From Wolbachia endosymbiont (group B) of Eucosma cana (GTDB taxonomy: Bacteria; Pseudomonadota; Alphaproteobacteria; Rickettsiales; Anaplasmataceae), in contig NZ_OX366334.1 in the NCBI RefSeq assembly GCF_947250645.1, forward strand, positions 1,178,001 to 1,242,000: DNA of 64,000 nt, read 5' to 3'. Shown here one piece after another: positions 11,701 through 21,482 of this stretch. Every line of letters begins with the position of its first letter. Position 1 is the stretch's first letter. The translations under genes were made by a program, and so were the position numbers. The notes beneath the pieces are model-generated. The model had not been told where the DNA came from. It saw only the letters and a list, made by a program, of their open reading frames with translations, and ran no database searches.

Positions 11701-12532
11701 TAAGAACCTGTTAAGAATCTTGGAGAGATGAGGTAAAATAGGCATAGATTTAAGAAAGAGGTATATCTATGCAAAACAAGTGATATAAGTCGAAAGCAAT
11801 TTGAAAAAATCAGAGCAATTTTAGAAAATAGTAGAAAAAGAACAAAACCAAGAAAACTTGACTTATATCATGTGTTTTATGGAGTGCTATACGTCCTAAA
11901 AAGTGGCTGCCAGTAGACCAAAGAACTTTCCAAGGTATATATTACTATTTTCAAGCTTGGAATAAAAAGAAAGGAGAGGAATCAAGTTTACTAGTTAAAA
12001 AAAATTAGTTGGAGAGCAACAATGGTCGAAAAGAGAAAACCAGTTTCTGTATAATTGATGCCCAAAGTGTTAAAAATACAGATACCGCTGAAAGTAAAGG
12101 CTATGATGCTGGTAAAAAGATTTCAGGCATAAAACGCCATATTGCAGTTGATACGCAGGGTTTACCACATGCAATTTATGTAACAACAGCAGACACAACT
12201 GATCGCAGCAGTGCTATGAAAATGGTTGAAAGTGCGCAAGAAAATCTCTCTGAGGTCAAAAATGTACTTGTTGATGCAGGTTACACCGGAGAAAAATTTG
12301 CAACTCAAATAAAAGATATTATCGGTGCAACTGTTGAGGTTATAAAGCGCAATGAGTTATATTCTTTTGTTGTGCTTCCAAAGAGATGGGTTGTCGAACG
12401 CTCTTTCGCTTGGTTAGAAAAATGTAGACGATTGTGGAAAAATTGTGAGCGTAAACTTAATACTAGCCTACAGATGATTGTTCTCTCCTTCGTTTCTCTC
12501 CTAATTACGAAGATTTTAAACAGGTTCTTATA
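11701..12532 (+). mobile_element. IS5-family insertion sequence, degraded
   Basis: The ends are imperfect terminal inverted repeats, 11701-11721 against 12510-12530, matching at 19 of 21 positions (TAAGAACCTGTT at each outer end). Inside, the first half of the transposase (SRKQFEKIRAILENSRKR, then GVLYVLKSGCQ) meets a TAG stop and then frame changes. The second half remains open. The total of about 830 bases is shorter than the roughly 0.9 kb I recall for Wolbachia IS5-type elements, which agrees with an internal deletion near 11910. It is inserted in an IS4-type remnant. Confidence 0.75.
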
Positions 12533-12533
12533 G
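12009..12533 (+). pseudogene. IS5-family transposase, C-terminal part
   Basis: An open frame of 174 codons carries the DDE catalytic half: IIDAQSVKNTD with the first Asp, LVDAGYTGE with the second Asp, and RWVVERSFAWLEKCRRL with the catalytic Glu. The N-terminal DNA-binding half lies upstream in another frame with a stop codon, so no full transposase can be made without recoding. Some Wolbachia IS5 elements are known to use two overlapping frames, but the extra stop near 11910 argues for decay here. Confidence 0.8.
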
Positions 12534-12620
12534 CGCTTTAGTCCCACCTATAGTAGTAAGATTATCTACTTATTATTGTATGGGAATTTACCAATTATTA
12601 AGATAATCAGTGTAGTAATA

Positions 12621-13720
12621 CCAATTCCCGTTACACGGGAAACAGATAGACAATAATGGAAGAAAAGCCATAATGAAATAAGTGAAATAGTTTAGGTATA
12701 AATGGCACTCAGATCAAAATTATTGGATGAAGAAGTAGTAAAATCAGCAAAAGAGATGCTGAAGAAAGTAAGGAATAATGCATATGTTTCAAAAAAACTA
12801 AACGCTGTAATTGCAGCAAAAAAGTACAGTATAACGTCTGTAGCAAAAATATATTGCATTTCAAGAAAGGCACTAACTTCGTGGATAAAACTCTTGAAAT
12901 TTGGCAGAGAAGAAAAACTGTTTGCTCCTCGATCACGCCGAAGAAAAACTAAATTAAATCAGGCTCAACTACAGCAAATTGAAGCATGGATAGAAGAAAA
13001 CCCTAATATTACCATTAAAGAAATGAGAATAAGAATACAGGAAAAGTTCGACTTAAATATTAGCAAATCTACAGTACACCGCCATATGCAAAAGATGAAA
13101 TTTTCATATATTACACCAAGACCAGTACACAACGTACAAGATAAAAGTAAACAAGAGGAATTCAAAAAAAAATCTCAATGAAGTTATTGGAAAGTATCCT
13201 GAAAAAGAGCTATTTTTCTTTGATGAATCAAGGTTTGGCACACATTCGAAAGTTGGGCATGGATGGTTTAAAAAAGGTACTAGAACTCGGGTTAAAATAA
13301 AGTTAGGTAGGCATAATTTTTATCTCTACAGTGCAGTTAATCCTAAAAATGGAGAGAGTTTTAGCTTATTTGCACCAAATGTTAACACTGATTGCATGAA
13401 TATATTTCTTGAGCAAATGTTGCAATATCTAGGGACAAGAGAAGCTGTTCTTGTTATGGACTGTGCTAGTTGGCATAAGTCAAAAAATTTAAAGGTACCT
13501 AAAAACATTGAGATTATATACCTACCTCCATATTCACCTGAACTTAATCCTGTTGAGAGGCTTTGGTTATATATAAAACAGAACATTTTGCGCAATAAAA
13601 TATACAGTACTATTGCTTTGCTTGAGAGCACTTTATGCAAATTTCTTACCTCTCTTGCTACTTCTACAATTAAACAACTCTGCTCTGTTTCCTATTTGAC
13701 TCCACAACAATGAGAATTGG
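12621..13720 (+). mobile_element. IS630-family insertion sequence, copy 1
   Basis: A 1,100-base element bounded by short inverted ends, CCAATTCCC at the left and GAGAATTGG at the right. It is flanked by TA dinucleotides at 12619-12620 and 13721-13722, the expected TA target duplication of this family. It holds one transposase split into two frames. A copy at 62783-63882 looks identical, which suggests recent movement. This copy sits 35 bases upstream of the next gene's start. Confidence 0.9.
12702..13713 (+). CDS. IS630-family transposase, two frames joined by +1 frameshift
   Basis: The first frame (12702-13181, 159 codons) encodes a helix-turn-helix region: AKKYSITSVAKIYCISRKAL and a second winged part ending in the ITPRPVHN segment. 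The second frame, entered by a +1 shift on a run of nine A at about 13164-13172, encodes the DDE domain: FFFDESRFGTHSKVGHGWF, VMDCASWHK and YSPELNPVERLW. The joined product would be about 337 residues, normal for IS630. Slippage on the A-run would give full-length enzyme. The later ATG at 13396 is internal and not a true start. Confidence 0.85.
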
Positions 13721-13755
13721 TATAAAAACATATTCTAATAGTATGGAAAAATAAA

Positions 13756-14157
13756 ATGACATTTGAACAATCTATAAAAAATGGCGTTATAAATTTACAT
13801 AATTTGCGTAGCAAAACAATAGGTGAGCTTATCGATTGTTTAAAAACAAGAGACGATATCAAAGAATTTGCTTTTCAAGATGATGATACTGATCATAGTA
13901 TACAATATAGGAAAGGTAGAAATATTAGTAATAATATGAAACTTAGGTGTATAGGTGCAGCAATTGGTTTAGTTGCTGGTCTAGTTGCAGCATGTTATTT
14001 AGGGCAAGAAACTTTAACTCTTATCGGTGTTTCTGGTGTAGTGTTGATTGCATTTGCTATAGTTGGTGCGTTACTTGGAGCTGGAGCGGGTTATGTTGTA
14101 GGTAAATGCCTTGATAAAATTAAGGTTACAAATATGCAAAGAGAAATAAATTGTTAA
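13756..14157 (+). CDS. Small hypothetical membrane protein with glycine-rich hairpin
   Basis: A 133-residue protein I do not recognise. The first 65 residues are polar (several Asp residues in FQDDDTDHS). Two hydrophobic helices follow, about 67-84 and 88-114, rich in Gly and Ala (LLGAGAGYVVG), then a basic tail. This layout resembles small glycine-zipper membrane proteins. The IS630 element ends 35 bases upstream of the ATG and may have displaced the native promoter. The gene overlaps the convergent trhO stop by four bases. Confidence 0.65.
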   Translation: MTFEQSIKNGVINLHNLRSKTIGELIDCLKTRDDIKEFAFQDDDTDHSIQYRKGRNISNNMKLRCIGAAIGLVAGLVAACYLGQETLTLIGVSGVVLIAFAIVGALLGAGAGYVVGKCLDKIKVTNMQREINC

Positions 14158-14999
14158 AGGTTCGTGTTGTATTCTGAATTTCTTTCAATACTTAAAGATT
14201 TACAATCAGAGCAAACTACCTGGCCACGTGGAACTGATTTCAGCTCATCAGTTGAAACTTTACTTGAGCAGAATATGCATTTTATTTTATCACTTGGGGC
14301 GAGTGAGTGATCAACAGCAATTCTATCATCAAAAACAAAACACTCGCCTTCCCAATTACCACTTTTATTACCAGTTTTTTCAAGATAGGAAAGAATACCG
14401 CCTTTAAGATGGTAAACATCTTTAAATCCAAGGCTTTTCATATATGCTGTAGATTTCTCACATCTGATTCCACCAGTACAGTACATAGCTACTTTCAGGT
14501 CTTTACTCTCAGAAAATGACTCTGCCCACTGAGGAAAATCGCGAAAACGTTGAGTATGTGGGTTAATTGCATTTTTAAACTTGCCTAGTTTTACTTCGTA
14601 CTCGTTTCGTGTGTCTATTACTAAAACATCAGGTTGAGAGATAAAATCATCCCAATGTTCTGGATCAACGTACTGGCCTCTAACGGAAGTACCGAGATTA
14701 CTTACACCAAGATTCACAATTTCTCTTTTTAATCTCACTTTCATCTTACTAAATGGTTGATATTCTGCCGAGCTCTCTTTCCAAGTAAGACCTTTTAGCC
14801 TGTCATCAGAAAGTAGAAAATCAAGTATTTTATCAATTGCGTTTCTTTCTCCAGATACAGTTGCATTAATACCCTCTTCTGCAAGGAGTATAGTGCCTTT
14901 TAATTCAACGTTGTCGCATGCAACTTTTATTTCGTCTTTCATGTCATAATAATTAGAGAGTTTTACAAAATGATAGAAAGTTGCAATGACAAAACTCAT
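14154..14999 (-). CDS. trhO: tRNA uridine-34 hydroxylase TrhO (rhodanese-like)
   Basis: TrhO (YceA) uses O2 to form 5-hydroxyuridine at position 34 of several tRNAs. The protein has the family's N-terminal acylphosphatase-like domain (GTILLAEEGINATVSG at residues 35-50), a rhodanese domain with the active-site loop CTGGIRCEK (Cys174 to Lys182), and a C-terminal pair of CxxC motifs (240/243 and 262/265) that may bind zinc. The length of 281 residues is standard. It is monocistronic and convergent with the small membrane protein gene. It is the third tRNA position-34 enzyme in this window, with TilS and MnmA. Confidence 0.92.
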   Translation of the reverse strand: MSFVIATFYHFVKLSNYYDMKDEIKVACDNVELKGTILLAEEGINATVSGERNAIDKILDFLLSDDRLKGLTWKESSAEYQPFSKMKVRLKREIVNLGVSNLGTSVRGQYVDPEHWDDFISQPDVLVIDTRNEYEVKLGKFKNAINPHTQRFRDFPQWAESFSESKDLKVAMYCTGGIRCEKSTAYMKSLGFKDVYHLKGGILSYLEKTGNKSGNWEGECFVFDDRIAVDHSLAPSDKIKCIFCSSKVSTDELKSVPRGQVVCSDCKSLSIERNSEYNTNL

Positions 15000-15129
15000 A
15001 ATTAATTAGTTTATCGATTTAAAACATAATATATAAAATTATGAAGATATTCAATAGGACGGCTGTTAATTACTGGATATCTTTAGTTTTTGCATATAAC
15101 ATTTCAATATCAAATATAGATTCAAGTTA

Positions 15130-16728
15130 ATGTTTCTGAGAGTATTTAAAAATATATTCTTGTTTTTAGTAAGTGTATTATTTGTCTGCCCTATACTATC
15201 GTTAATATCGATTCTATTTACAGAATCAGCAAACTCTGGATGGGTAATTAGTAGACTTTTTCCTGAATATATACTCAATACGTTGATTTTGATGGTAGGA
15301 GTGGGGTTAATATCCTTTATATTTGGAGTAATTCCAGCTTGGCTTACTACATTTTTTTCGTTTCCCGGAAGTAGAATTTTTGAGATTGCCTTATTCTTTC
15401 CGATATCAATTCCTGGATATATAGTATCGTTTGTTTATGTAAACACGTTAGAGTTTTCAGGTCCAATTCAGAGCTTGTTAAGAGATACTTTTCAATTGAG
15501 CAAAGGTAACTATTGGTTTCCCGAGATCAAATCCCTAGGTGGTGGAATACTAGTAATGGGATTTAGTCTATATCCATACGTTTATATGTTGGTCCGCTCA
15601 AGTCTAAAGAGCGTTAGTAACTCAGTCACTATTGCATCAACACTTGGGTTCTCCTCATTACAGAGTCTGTTTTCTGTCATCATACCCTCCATACGTCCAT
15701 CAATTATAGCTGGGTTATCCTTGGTACTAATGGAAGTAATTACAGATTTCGGCACACCACAGTTTCTTGCTATCGATACTTTCACGACAGGAATATACCG
15801 TACTTGGTTTTTATTGCATGACAAATATTCAACTACTGTTTTGGCAGTTGCAGAACTGATTTTCGTTGCAACACTAATAGTTATCGAGAAAAAACTACAA
15901 AAAAGAGAAATATCTTACTCTTCAATCAATACTAATGCAGATTATCACAATAAACGTAGTATAAACGGTTCTATATCGTTGATCTTTTCTTATCTTATGT
16001 GTTTATTGCCGATATTAATAGGCTTTATTTTACCAATGATTCCACTTATATATTGGAGCATAGAGAAAGGCTTTTTCATATACGAAGCAAGATTTTATAA
16101 TATAATAACAAACAGTATTAGTTTATCATTTATTACCGCGCTAATCTCGATCAGCATTGCAATAATTATTGGATATACAGCACGTAAAAATAAGGTAATA
16201 AGCAATATAGCACGTCTCATTTCTCTTGGATATGCAATTCCAAATGCAATTATTGCAATTAGCATAATAATGTTTTTAAGCAGAATATCTTCTTTCATTA
16301 CTCAATATATTGTAGAAATTAGCTTGGTAGGAACTATTGGCGCATTAGTTTACTCATATTTATTTCGTTTTTTTGCTATATCTTTCAAGGCGATAGAGTC
16401 GGGACTCAAAAAAACACCAAATGAAATTGAATGGACTGCATATACTATGGGTCATGGGCCTATTTCCACGTGCCTGAATATTCATATTCCCCTTATCAAG
16501 AAAAGCATACTATCGGGATTTCTGCTCGTGTTTATGGATACGGTAAAAGAACTCACGGCAACACTAATTATCAGACCATTTAATTTTGAAACTATATCAA
16601 CTAGAGTATATGAACTTGTCAGCGATGAGCGTTACAGAGAAGCTGCCCCATTTTCGTTAATGATAGTTATTATAGGTTTAACCTCTACAATAATCTTATT
16701 CACACTTGATGATAAGAATCAAAAATAA
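15130..16728 (+). CDS. fbpB: Iron(III) ABC transporter permease (FbpB-like)
   Basis: A 532-residue inner membrane protein with about 12 hydrophobic segments arranged as two similar halves, as in FbpB/SfuB permeases. Each half carries an inner-membrane loop of the EAA type: ASTLGFSSLQSLFSVIIPSIRPSI near residue 180, and YTMGHGPISTCLNIHIPLI near residue 440, here broken for length. The family imports ferric iron from the periplasm with a binding protein and an ATPase. Neither partner gene is nearby, in line with the scattered transporter genes of Wolbachia. The start ATG at 15130 follows a short AT-rich leader. Confidence 0.87.
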   Translation: MFLRVFKNIFLFLVSVLFVCPILSLISILFTESANSGWVISRLFPEYILNTLILMVGVGLISFIFGVIPAWLTTFFSFPGSRIFEIALFFPISIPGYIVSFVYVNTLEFSGPIQSLLRDTFQLSKGNYWFPEIKSLGGGILVMGFSLYPYVYMLVRSSLKSVSNSVTIASTLGFSSLQSLFSVIIPSIRPSIIAGLSLVLMEVITDFGTPQFLAIDTFTTGIYRTWFLLHDKYSTTVLAVAELIFVATLIVIEKKLQKREISYSSINTNADYHNKRSINGSISLIFSYLMCLLPILIGFILPMIPLIYWSIEKGFFIYEARFYNIITNSISLSFITALISISIAIIIGYTARKNKVISNIARLISLGYAIPNAIIAISIIMFLSRISSFITQYIVEISLVGTIGALVYSYLFRFFAISFKAIESGLKKTPNEIEWTAYTMGHGPISTCLNIHIPLIKKSILSGFLLVFMDTVKELTATLIIRPFNFETISTRVYELVSDERYREAAPFSLMIVIIGLTSTIILFTLDDKNQK

Positions 16729-16795
16729 ACTATTTTGCATCTGTTCAGCAGAGTAACAAAATAAGATAGACGAAAAAAGACAACTATAGAAGCAA

Positions 16796-16858
16796 ATGGT
16801 CAGTGCTTTCGTGTTTATCAACTTAGTTGGATCTCAGTATCAGCTACTCGGATGACAT
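16796..16858. repeat. Degenerate palindromic repeat
   Basis: A worn copy of the dispersed palindromic repeat follows the permease gene. The right arm, TTGGATCTCAGTATCAGCTA then CTCGGATGACA (16828-16858), matches the right arm at 8586-8616. Only a trace of the left arm (GGTCAGTGCTT) remains. Confidence 0.6.
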
Positions 16859-16930
16859 TATGGAAGCTCAAATGACAAAACAAGAAGCATTGGTTTCAGA
16901 TGCACTTGAACAAATACACTATCTTGATAA

Positions 16931-17335
16931 TCAATGAGGTCTAGTGTTAACGTATGGACTGTCTAAGGAAAAGGGTGGTATCATAACATCAAAGGTTTTT
17001 ATGCTCTCTTCGTTCAGAAATTCATATTTACCCTGCATTATTCCTGATGGTGTATTTAAGTATGTTCCACTTGTATATTTGAATACCTCTCCAGATTTTA
17101 TTACAGGTTGTTCTCCAATAACACCAACTCCGGCAATTTCATTTATTTTGCCCTTATGATCTATTATTTGCCAATAGCGACTTAATAATTGAATGGTTGA
17201 TGAGCTTTTGTTTTTTATCTTAACATTATACATCCATACGTAACAATTTTCATAAGGAATGGATTGCTCTTCAATGTAAATTGGCAAAACTGTAACTTCA
17301 ACAGAATTAGTAATAAGTGTGTATTTCATGGTCAT
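16931..17335 (-). CDS. apaG: ApaG family protein
   Basis: A 134-residue single-domain protein of the ApaG fold (fibronectin type III-like). The conserved segments are visible: [46 protein letters not shown], and [20 protein letters not shown]. Its role is uncertain: genetic links to cobalt tolerance and Ap4A metabolism are reported in other bacteria. I chose the ATG at 17335. An in-frame GTG at 17365 would add ten residues not found in relatives. purK is divergent. Confidence 0.9.
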   Translation of the reverse strand: MTMKYTLITNSVEVTVLPIYIEEQSIPYENCYVWMYNVKIKNKSSSTIQLLSRYWQIIDHKGKINEIAGVGVIGEQPVIKSGEVFKYTSGTYLNTPSGIMQGKYEFLNEESIKTFDVMIPPFSLDSPYVNTRPH

Positions 17336-17438
17336 CGTAAAGTGTTCATGATAAAAGTTTAACACACTTCAATTATACACTTTTTTCATAGATTTTCCAA
17401 GCATATTATCGTACTCTAACTAGGAAATATTAATCTAC

Positions 17439-18518
17439 ATGATGAACAAAACAGATCCACTGGATAAAAAAGTGATAGGAATAATAGGAAGTGGGCAATT
17501 AGGTAAAATGACTGCTATCGCTGCAATAAAACTTGGGCACAAAACGCATATTTTTGCCAGTACTAAAAACGATCCAGCTTGTTCTGTTGCTGATGATTTA
17601 ACAATAGCAGACTTCTGTGATAAGAGGGCACTTGAATCTTTTGCACAGAGTGTGGATTTAGTCACTATTGAGTCTGAAAATATTCCATGTAGTGCAATTG
17701 ATATTGTGTCGCAGCATACAGATTTTTATCCAGGTAAAAAGGCGTTACACATTTCGCAAAATAGGCTGAGAGAGAAAGATTTTATTAGAGATTTAAGCAT
17801 AAAAACTGCTGATTACAAAAGTATACAAAATTATAATCAGCTACTAGAAAGTAGTGAAACTTTTAGCTATCCAGTGAGGCTAAAAACAACAGAAATGGGT
17901 TATGATGGAAAAGGACAATATGTGATTGAAAATGATTCTGAACTGAAGCAATTTGCTTCCTTCGATTGGAATAAAGAGTACATTCTTGAAGCAAGTGTTG
18001 ATTTACTGAAAGAGGTTTCAATAGTCGTTGCAAGAGATAAAAACGGTAAAGTAGCTTTTTTTCCTATAGCAGAGAATCACCACGTTGACGGAATACTTAA
18101 TACTTCAATAGCACCAGCTAAAATAGATAATAAATTAGCCCAAGAGGTACAAAAAACTGCAGAGAAAATAGCAACTGCACTTGATGTAGTAGGAATTCTA
18201 GCTATTGAATTTTTCATCACTCAAAATCATGAATTACTAGTTAATGAACTGGCCCCAAGACCCCACAATTCTTGCCACTGGAGCTTGGATGCATGCAACG
18301 TTAGTCAATTCGAGCAGCTAGTTAGGATAATATGCGGTCTATCTATGCAGGAAGTAGTATTACGCTTTCCTTGCATGACAAAAAATATAATAGGTAATGA
18401 TATATATAATTCTCACAAATATTTGAGCAACGAAAAAGCTAGTTTAACCATATATGGGAAAAAAGAGGTTAGGGACAAGCGTAAAATGGGACATGTCAAT
18501 ATAGATTTAAGTTATTGA
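17439..18518 (+). CDS. purK: N5-carboxyaminoimidazole ribonucleotide synthase PurK
   Basis: PurK carboxylates AIR with bicarbonate and ATP in de novo purine synthesis. The N-terminal dinucleotide-like fold has IGIIGSGQLGKM (about residues 13-24). The ATP-grasp domain shows KTTEMGYDGKGQYV and the metal-binding end LLVNELAPRPHNSCHWS. The length of 359 residues is typical. Its stop is two bases from the convergent asd stop. Purine synthesis is generally kept in Wolbachia, which supports a working enzyme. Confidence 0.95.
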   Translation: MMNKTDPLDKKVIGIIGSGQLGKMTAIAAIKLGHKTHIFASTKNDPACSVADDLTIADFCDKRALESFAQSVDLVTIESENIPCSAIDIVSQHTDFYPGKKALHISQNRLREKDFIRDLSIKTADYKSIQNYNQLLESSETFSYPVRLKTTEMGYDGKGQYVIENDSELKQFASFDWNKEYILEASVDLLKEVSIVVARDKNGKVAFFPIAENHHVDGILNTSIAPAKIDNKLAQEVQKTAEKIATALDVVGILAIEFFITQNHELLVNELAPRPHNSCHWSLDACNVSQFEQLVRIICGLSMQEVVLRFPCMTKNIIGNDIYNSHKYLSNEKASLTIYGKKEVRDKRKMGHVNIDLSY

Positions 18519-18519
18519 G

Positions 18520-19542
18520 CTATAAATGCTCTTTGATCAAGATCTCCAAGATCTGCACTATATTTAGTGCTGCACCTTTGCGTAGATTATCAGCTACTAT
18601 CCACATATTTAATCCGTGTTTAACGGTATCGTCTTGTCTAATACGCGATATGTATACGGCATCCTCTTGCACAACATCAACCTGAGTCATATATCCACCA
18701 TCTTCGCGCTTATCTTGCACTAAAACTCCATCGTCTTCACTGAGCATTTCACGAGCTTCTTCTTCAGTTATATGCTGATCAAATTCTACATTTACTGCTA
18801 TAGCATGACCAACAAGAACAGGTACTCGGACACAAGTTGCAGTTACTTTTATATCCTCTTCTAAAATTTTTTTTGCCTCCTCTTGCATTTTCCACTCCTC
18901 TTTTGTAGAACCATCTTCCATGAACTCTCCTATATGAGGAATGCAATTAAATGCTATTTGCTTAGGAAATATTTCAGGTTTTTTAGCTTCATTCATAAAG
19001 ATTTTTTTTGTCTGATTGTAAAGCTCATCCATTGCTGCTTTACCTACACCAGAAGTTGATTGATAAGTTGAAGCAACGATTCTCTTTATTTTTGCTTTTT
19101 GGTGTAATAAATGTAATGCCAGCAACATTTGTATTGTAGTACAATTTGGATTAGATATTATGTTATGGTTTTTATACTCCGTAATTTTATCTTTGTTGAT
19201 CTCTGGAATAACTAGTGGCACGCCTTCTTTCATCCTAAAATGAGAGGTATTATCTACGACAATACATCCAGCTTCAGTTGCAATCGGTACGTATCTCTCG
19301 GAAACATGAGACCCAGCACAGAAAATTGCTATATTAATTCCAGCAAAATCGTAGTTCTCAAGGTCTAAGACAGTTAATTCTTCATCGCCGAAACTTACCT
19401 TTTTTCCCTCTGATTTTTTTGATGCAAAAGCAACAACAGAATCTATTGAAATTTTTCCTTCGTCTTGAAACTCGGCAAGCGCGCTTAATACCTCACGCCC
19501 TACTCTTCCTGTTGCTCCAATAACTGCAATCTTACATCCCAT
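18520..19542 (-). CDS. asd: Aspartate-semialdehyde dehydrogenase
   Basis: Reduces aspartyl phosphate to aspartate semialdehyde with NADPH, the branch point towards diaminopimelate, lysine, threonine and methionine. The nucleotide-binding loop GATGRVGRE is at residues 9-17, the active-site cysteine is Cys134 in SNPNCTT, and the substrate region STYQSTSGVGKAAMDEL follows. The length of 340 residues is normal. In Wolbachia the product probably feeds diaminopimelate for lipid II precursors. It is monocistronic and convergent with purK. Confidence 0.96.
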   Translation of the reverse strand: MGCKIAVIGATGRVGREVLSALAEFQDEGKISIDSVVAFASKKSEGKKVSFGDEELTVLDLENYDFAGINIAIFCAGSHVSERYVPIATEAGCIVVDNTSHFRMKEGVPLVIPEINKDKITEYKNHNIISNPNCTTIQMLLALHLLHQKAKIKRIVASTYQSTSGVGKAAMDELYNQTKKIFMNEAKKPEIFPKQIAFNCIPHIGEFMEDGSTKEEWKMQEEAKKILEEDIKVTATCVRVPVLVGHAIAVNVEFDQHITEEEAREMLSEDDGVLVQDKREDGGYMTQVDVVQEDAVYISRIRQDDTVKHGLNMWIVADNLRKGAALNIVQILEILIKEHL

Positions 19543-19680
19543 ATAAATAAACCTTTGATTTTAAAGCTATATTATATTTTTACTGATAAAATTTACAATT
19601 ACTTTAATATTTTTACCTTGCAATTAACCATAATTTAGTTATAATTATAAGATACTAGTAATATTGCATGGTAGAATGAA

Positions 19681-20106
19681 ATGAGTAAAAAACATGATGA
19701 CACTAAGGTCAAATCTGCAGTACCTGCATTTCAAAAGCCTGAAAAAGTCAATAGATTAGAGATTCAAGATGTTCTTTCGAAAAAAAGCAAGCCAGCGATA
19801 AATTTTGATGATAAAAAGTATGGTGTAAAAATTCCTAAGACAGATCAGTATCTATCAAATAAAAAGCAAGAACCTTTCAGACTAAAGGATTTTTTAAGTT
19901 CAATACCAATAATAGGAAGATTTTTAGTGAAAATTTTCACGCCTGAAAAAGAAGAGTATAAAAAACTTCAATCGCAAATAGGTCTTTCTAATAAAGCAAA
20001 AAATGAGATCTACATAGATAATAAACGAACAGAAGAAGTAGGTAGCAAACTTGAGAATGGTAATATTGAACAAGTAGATAAAGAGAAAAAAAACCTTGGC
20101 CCATAA
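19681..20106 (+). CDS. Hypothetical small charged protein
   Basis: A 141-residue protein I do not recognise. It is lysine-rich and mostly polar, with no signal peptide. One moderately hydrophobic stretch (FLSSIPIIGRFLVKIF, about residues 80-95) could be an amphipathic membrane-contacting helix. Codon use and AT content resemble the neighbours. It has its own upstream gap of 138 bases after the divergent asd gene and ends 29 bases before the convergent permease gene. The function is unknown. Confidence 0.6.
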   Translation: MSKKHDDTKVKSAVPAFQKPEKVNRLEIQDVLSKKSKPAINFDDKKYGVKIPKTDQYLSNKKQEPFRLKDFLSSIPIIGRFLVKIFTPEKEEYKKLQSQIGLSNKAKNEIYIDNKRTEEVGSKLENGNIEQVDKEKKNLGP

Positions 20107-20134
20107 ATATTAACCATTTAAAGTGCATCTCTCA

Positions 20135-21421
20135 CTACTGAATTTGTTGCACAGAAGTCTTGCAGTACCACAATAAATAAATGGGTATGCCACTTGCAGT
20201 AAACAGGCTCGAAATCAGCAGAGTACTTACAGGGGTTTCTAATATCACCCAACAACAAAAGGTTGTTGCTATGCTACCAATTAAAAACTTATAACAACTC
20301 CTCTCCTTTATAATAACCTTTAGAAAGGCAAAACAGCATGTAAGATAAACGAACAAAAATGAAATTACAGAAAAGTCAATAATCGACGTAATCTGCTGGG
20401 CAAAATTGTTGTTTGAAGTGAGAATTAGTAAAACTGCAGTTCCAATTGAACTAACTGTTATTCCCCAAAAAGGAGAGCCATGCTTGTTCCTTTTAGCAAA
20501 GAATTTTGGCATTAGTCTATCTTCTGCAAGACCAAAAGCAACTTGTCCACTAGATAAAACCCAAGCGTTTAGACTGCCAACACAAAAAATGAATGCAACT
20601 ATAGAAACAATTAAATGCCAATTACCAGAAAACATAATTTTTATCGCATCAACATATGGTGCTCTTGAACTTGCTAAATTGTTGCCATTGATCAATCCCA
20701 TAATTGCAAAATTGTTGATAAAATATATAACAGCAACACAAACTGTGCCAAGCACCACAGCTTTTGGTATAGTTTTAGCTGGATTATCAACTGAACCTGC
20801 AGGTGCTGTTGCCAATTCAAGTCCAATAAAACACCATAAAGTAAGGAGTGTAGAGCGGGCAAGAATTTGCGATTTTGTAAGACTTAGTATTTCTTCACTT
20901 ATAATAAAGTTGTTTCTATCGAAAAAAAACAGTGCTGCTACAGGTATTGCAAGCAATACAGCAACCTTCACAATCGTGAGCAGAAACTCAACGCGCCCTG
21001 CAGTAGCTATTCCCCTTAAATTTATTAATGTAATGATTGTAAATAACAACAGCTCTAAAAATAAACGCATACTTTTGATATCTTCATGGAAAAATGGTGT
21101 AAGATAGCCAACACCCACAACTATTAAAGCTGTTGTACTAACCCATGAGATTACCCAATATGTCCAACCAACAAAGAAAGCTGCTGTAGAACCAAAAGCA
21201 TGTTTTACATAAACGTGAGGACCTCCTGTTTCTGGAAATTTTGCACATAGTGTAGCAAAAACTAGCGCAAGAGACACAGCACCAGCTCCTGATATCATCC
21301 AGCTTATAAGGCTATAAGCGCCATATGGCGCAAGGCTAATTGGAAGCATAAAAACCCCAGAGCCGATTTGGCTACTAATGACTAAAGCAAAAACAGCCAA
21401 AAAACCTATTTTATTTGACAC
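20135..21421 (-). CDS. APC-family amino acid permease, copy 2
   Basis: A 428-residue inner membrane transporter with about 12 hydrophobic helices. The start SSQIGSGVFMLPISLAPYGA matches the APC consensus for the substrate-binding first helix, and CAKFPETGGPHVYVKHAFG is typical of the second and third. Likely substrates are amino acids imported from the host cell, but the exact one cannot be told. The neighbour at 21483-22757 is a close paralogue, and the two probably arose by tandem duplication. A 61-base gap separates them, so they may share a transcript. Confidence 0.9.
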   Translation of the reverse strand: MSNKIGFLAVFALVISSQIGSGVFMLPISLAPYGAYSLISWMISGAGAVSLALVFATLCAKFPETGGPHVYVKHAFGSTAAFFVGWTYWVISWVSTTALIVVGVGYLTPFFHEDIKSMRLFLELLLFTIITLINLRGIATAGRVEFLLTIVKVAVLLAIPVAALFFFDRNNFIISEEILSLTKSQILARSTLLTLWCFIGLELATAPAGSVDNPAKTIPKAVVLGTVCVAVIYFINNFAIMGLINGNNLASSRAPYVDAIKIMFSGNWHLIVSIVAFIFCVGSLNAWVLSSGQVAFGLAEDRLMPKFFAKRNKHGSPFWGITVSSIGTAVLLILTSNNNFAQQITSIIDFSVISFLFVYLTCCFAFLKVIIKERSCYKFLIGSIATTFCCWVILETPVSTLLISSLFTASGIPIYLLWYCKTSVQQIQ

Positions 21422-21482
21422 AATACCTCTTAATTCTATTAATGTAAGCCAGCTAAGAATTTTAGCAAATAAAAAATTTAAG

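Noticed and set aside
13396..13713. Separate small gene starting at ATG 13396 (and its copy at 63558)
   Set aside because: The frame is open upstream of this ATG through the DDE residues and is the second part of the IS630 transposase.
20406..21107. Plus-strand open frame of 233 codons opposite the APC permease
   Set aside because: It is antisense to the permease gene; a similar frame appears opposite the paralogue, as expected from shared codon use.
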